50,955 nucleotides of DNA from a bacterium (lineage in GTDB: Bacteria > Planctomycetota > UBA1135 > GCA-002686595). Numbering within the stretch: position 1 is the first letter of the stretch; the number at the start of each line of letters is the position of its first letter. Both the position numbers and the translations under genes were made by a program. Positions 49,885 to 50,955 of this stretch are shown one piece after another. The DNA lies in assembly GCA_024226735.1 (NCBI GenBank), contig JAAELL010000480.1, positions 1-50,955 on the forward strand, in the 5' to 3' direction. The notes beneath the pieces were generated by a model. That model had not been told where the DNA came from. It ran no database searches and saw only the letters and a program-made list of their open reading frames with translations.

Positions 49885-49890
49885 TATGTT
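49885..49890 (+). promoter_or_regulatory. -10-like element before the UbiA-family gene
   Basis: TATGTT (4/6 match) is 6 bases before the ATG at 49897, with no Shine-Dalgarno sequence between. Confidence 0.3.
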
Positions 49891-49896
49891 CGCGGC

Positions 49897-50799
49897 ATGA
49901 GCCTCTCCGCGCTCTGGCGCGCCATGCGGCCCCACCAGTGGGTCAAGAACGTGTTCGTGCTGGCGGCGCTCGTATTCCGCCTGGGCGAGCTCGGTGACCC
50001 GACGGGACACCTCGGCCTCGTCAGCAAGGTGCTCCTCGCGTTCTTCGCCTTCTGCTGCGGGGCGAGCGCGATCTACCTCGTCAACGACTGCCTCGACGCC
50101 GAGACCGATCGCACCCACCCGACCAAGCGCACGCGTCCGATCGCCGCCGGCGAGCTGTCGATCCACGCCGCGCTCATCGCGGCCGGGTGCTTGATGCTCG
50201 CCGCTCTGGCGTTCGGGTGGGGCGCGAGCACCGCGTCGGGCTCGGTCGTCGTCATCGTCGCCGGCTACATGGCGCTCCAGTTGCTCTACAGCCTGAAGCT
50301 CAAGCACGTCGTCATCGTCGACGCATTCGTGATTGCGAGCGGGTTCCTGTTGCGGGTGGTCGCGGGCGGCTACGCGGCCGAAGCGCCGCTGTCCCACTGG
50401 CTCGTGCTCTGCACGTTGTTCCTCGCGCTGTTCCTCGCACTCTGCAAACGGCGTGCGGAGATCGACCTGTTGGGTGACGACCGCGGCGAGCACCGCAAGA
50501 TCTTGCTGGAGTACACGCCGGAGTTCCTCGATCAGACCGTCGTCGTGCTCACTGCGTGCGCGATCGTGAGCTACACGATGTACACGGTCGACACGGAGAC
50601 CGTGGACAAGTTCTCGCATGGCGAGGCGCTGATCTGGACCGTGCCGTTCGTGGTCTTCGGTCTGTTCCGGTATCTCCTGCTCGTGCGGACGCAGCGTGGG
50701 GGAGGGAGCCCGACGCGCGTGCTGCTGGGGGGGGACGGAGCGTTTCTCGCGAACGCGTTGGCCTGGTTGGCGGTGGTGGCTTTGGCGTTGTTCCTCTAG
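49897..50799 (+). CDS. UbiA-family prenyltransferase, decaprenyl-phosphate phosphoribosyltransferase-like
   Basis: The 300-aa membrane protein has about eight helices. The N-terminus MRPHQWVKNVFVLAAL and the first aspartate motif YLVNDCLDAETDRTHPTKRT with RPIAAGELS are typical of the branch containing decaprenyl-phosphate phosphoribosyltransferases (arabinan precursor synthesis) rather than quinone-type UbiA. The second motif region is LYSLKLKHVVIVDAF. It probably transfers a phosphoribosyl-type group to polyprenyl phosphate, or a prenyl group to another acceptor. It is the last gene in the window; the stop is directly followed by an inverted-repeat region. Confidence 0.82.
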   Translation: MSLSALWRAMRPHQWVKNVFVLAALVFRLGELGDPTGHLGLVSKVLLAFFAFCCGASAIYLVNDCLDAETDRTHPTKRTRPIAAGELSIHAALIAAGCLMLAALAFGWGASTASGSVVVIVAGYMALQLLYSLKLKHVVIVDAFVIASGFLLRVVAGGYAAEAPLSHWLVLCTLFLALFLALCKRRAEIDLLGDDRGEHRKILLEYTPEFLDQTVVVLTACAIVSYTMYTVDTETVDKFSHGEALIWTVPFVVFGLFRYLLLVRTQRGGGSPTRVLLGGDGAFLANALAWLAVVALALFL

Positions 50800-50955
50800 T
50801 GGTGTGAGTCGAAAGTTCGGCGCATTTGTCCGAGCCGCTTTCGTGTGGTGGCAAGGCGCCGGGTTCTGTGCGTAGCCTCTGTGCTACTCACACCAGGGAT
50901 AGATACTGTCTTGGGGCAACGCCGCCACCGCGCGAAAGCGGCCGGACAAATGCGC
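50800..50955. repeat. Interleaved inverted-repeat structure after the UbiA-family gene
   Basis: Stem B pairs 50820-50852 with 50924-50955: 32 base pairs with one bulged A and two G-T pairs, reaching the last base of the window. Stem A pairs TGGTGTGAGT (50800-50809) with ACTCACACCA (50886-50895), a perfect 10 bp. The order A, B, A', B' is pseudoknot-like. No ORF lies inside. It could be a MITE-like element, a structured RNA or a transposon end cut by the window edge. Confidence 0.7.

Noticed and set aside
50820..50955. Integron attC site
   Set aside because: I could not find the RYYYAAC and GTTRRRY core sites at the expected ends, and no integrase is in the window.

Overview
This is about 51 kb of very GC-rich, densely packed bacterial chromosome. 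No stretch longer than 300 bases lacks a gene. The gene content suggests a member of the Planctomycetota or a close relative. The signs are an ECF sigma factor fused to a membrane-anchored C-terminal domain, a CRTAC1-type FG-GAP/ASPIC protein, an MJ0042-type zinc-ribbon membrane protein, a plastid-type S9D glutamyl endopeptidase, and secreted proteins ending in a short SNFT...TFF tail. A Kdo transferase (WaaA) indicates a diderm envelope with lipid A. The species cannot be named from this window. I see no tRNA, rRNA, CRISPR array, prophage or complete insertion sequence.

Layout. 1-193: tail of a secreted protein, then a terminator. 256-3107 (minus): sigma factor, SGNH hydrolase and a Cys-rich miniprotein. 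3279-9829 (plus): CutC, the S9D peptidase, then an apparent operon of NagB, a sodium:solute symporter and a RAYT-like protein that has lost its HUH histidines. 9925-15073 (minus): a GT-C type membrane protein, a secreted alpha/beta hydrolase and the FG-GAP/ASPIC protein. 15144-19640 (minus): a four-gene operon of C39-peptidase lipoprotein, DapB-fold dehydrogenase, alpha-oxoamine synthase and diaminopimelate-decarboxylase-like enzyme. 19777-26595 (plus): a small membrane protein, a NIL-domain protein, gamma-glutamyltransferase, an OtsA-OtsB fusion and a GH15 glucosidase. 26738-29380 (minus): two single-pass membrane proteins of unknown function. 29550-34372 (plus): a frameshifted gene, then uvrB and uvrC. 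34374-37260: a lipoprotein, a TMEM175-type channel, a broken kelch gene and a lipoprotein with a SecD-like P1-head domain. 37304-40091 (minus): M61 peptidase and a Xer-type recombinase. 40266-50799 (plus): a housekeeping run of TraR/DksA-like protein, LspA, PyrD, a REC-domain protein, SecA, WaaA, MetK, a pseudopilin-like protein and a UbiA-family prenyltransferase.

The most striking signal is at 19637-19780. It is a perfect 69-bp inverted repeat around a 6-base centre that fills the whole divergent promoter region between the C39 lipoprotein and a membrane protein and contains both start codons. The two genes therefore have identical promoters, leaders and ATGs. It is either a real symmetric promoter or an assembly fold-back, and PCR would settle which. 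Two other long inverted-repeat structures (32339-32504 before uvrC and 50820-50955 at the window edge) look like MITE-like or structured-RNA elements.

Several genes have a -10-like hexamer only 4-9 bases before their ATG and no clear Shine-Dalgarno sequence, which suggests leaderless transcription. All functional calls come from reading the sequence and from family knowledge; no database search was run.
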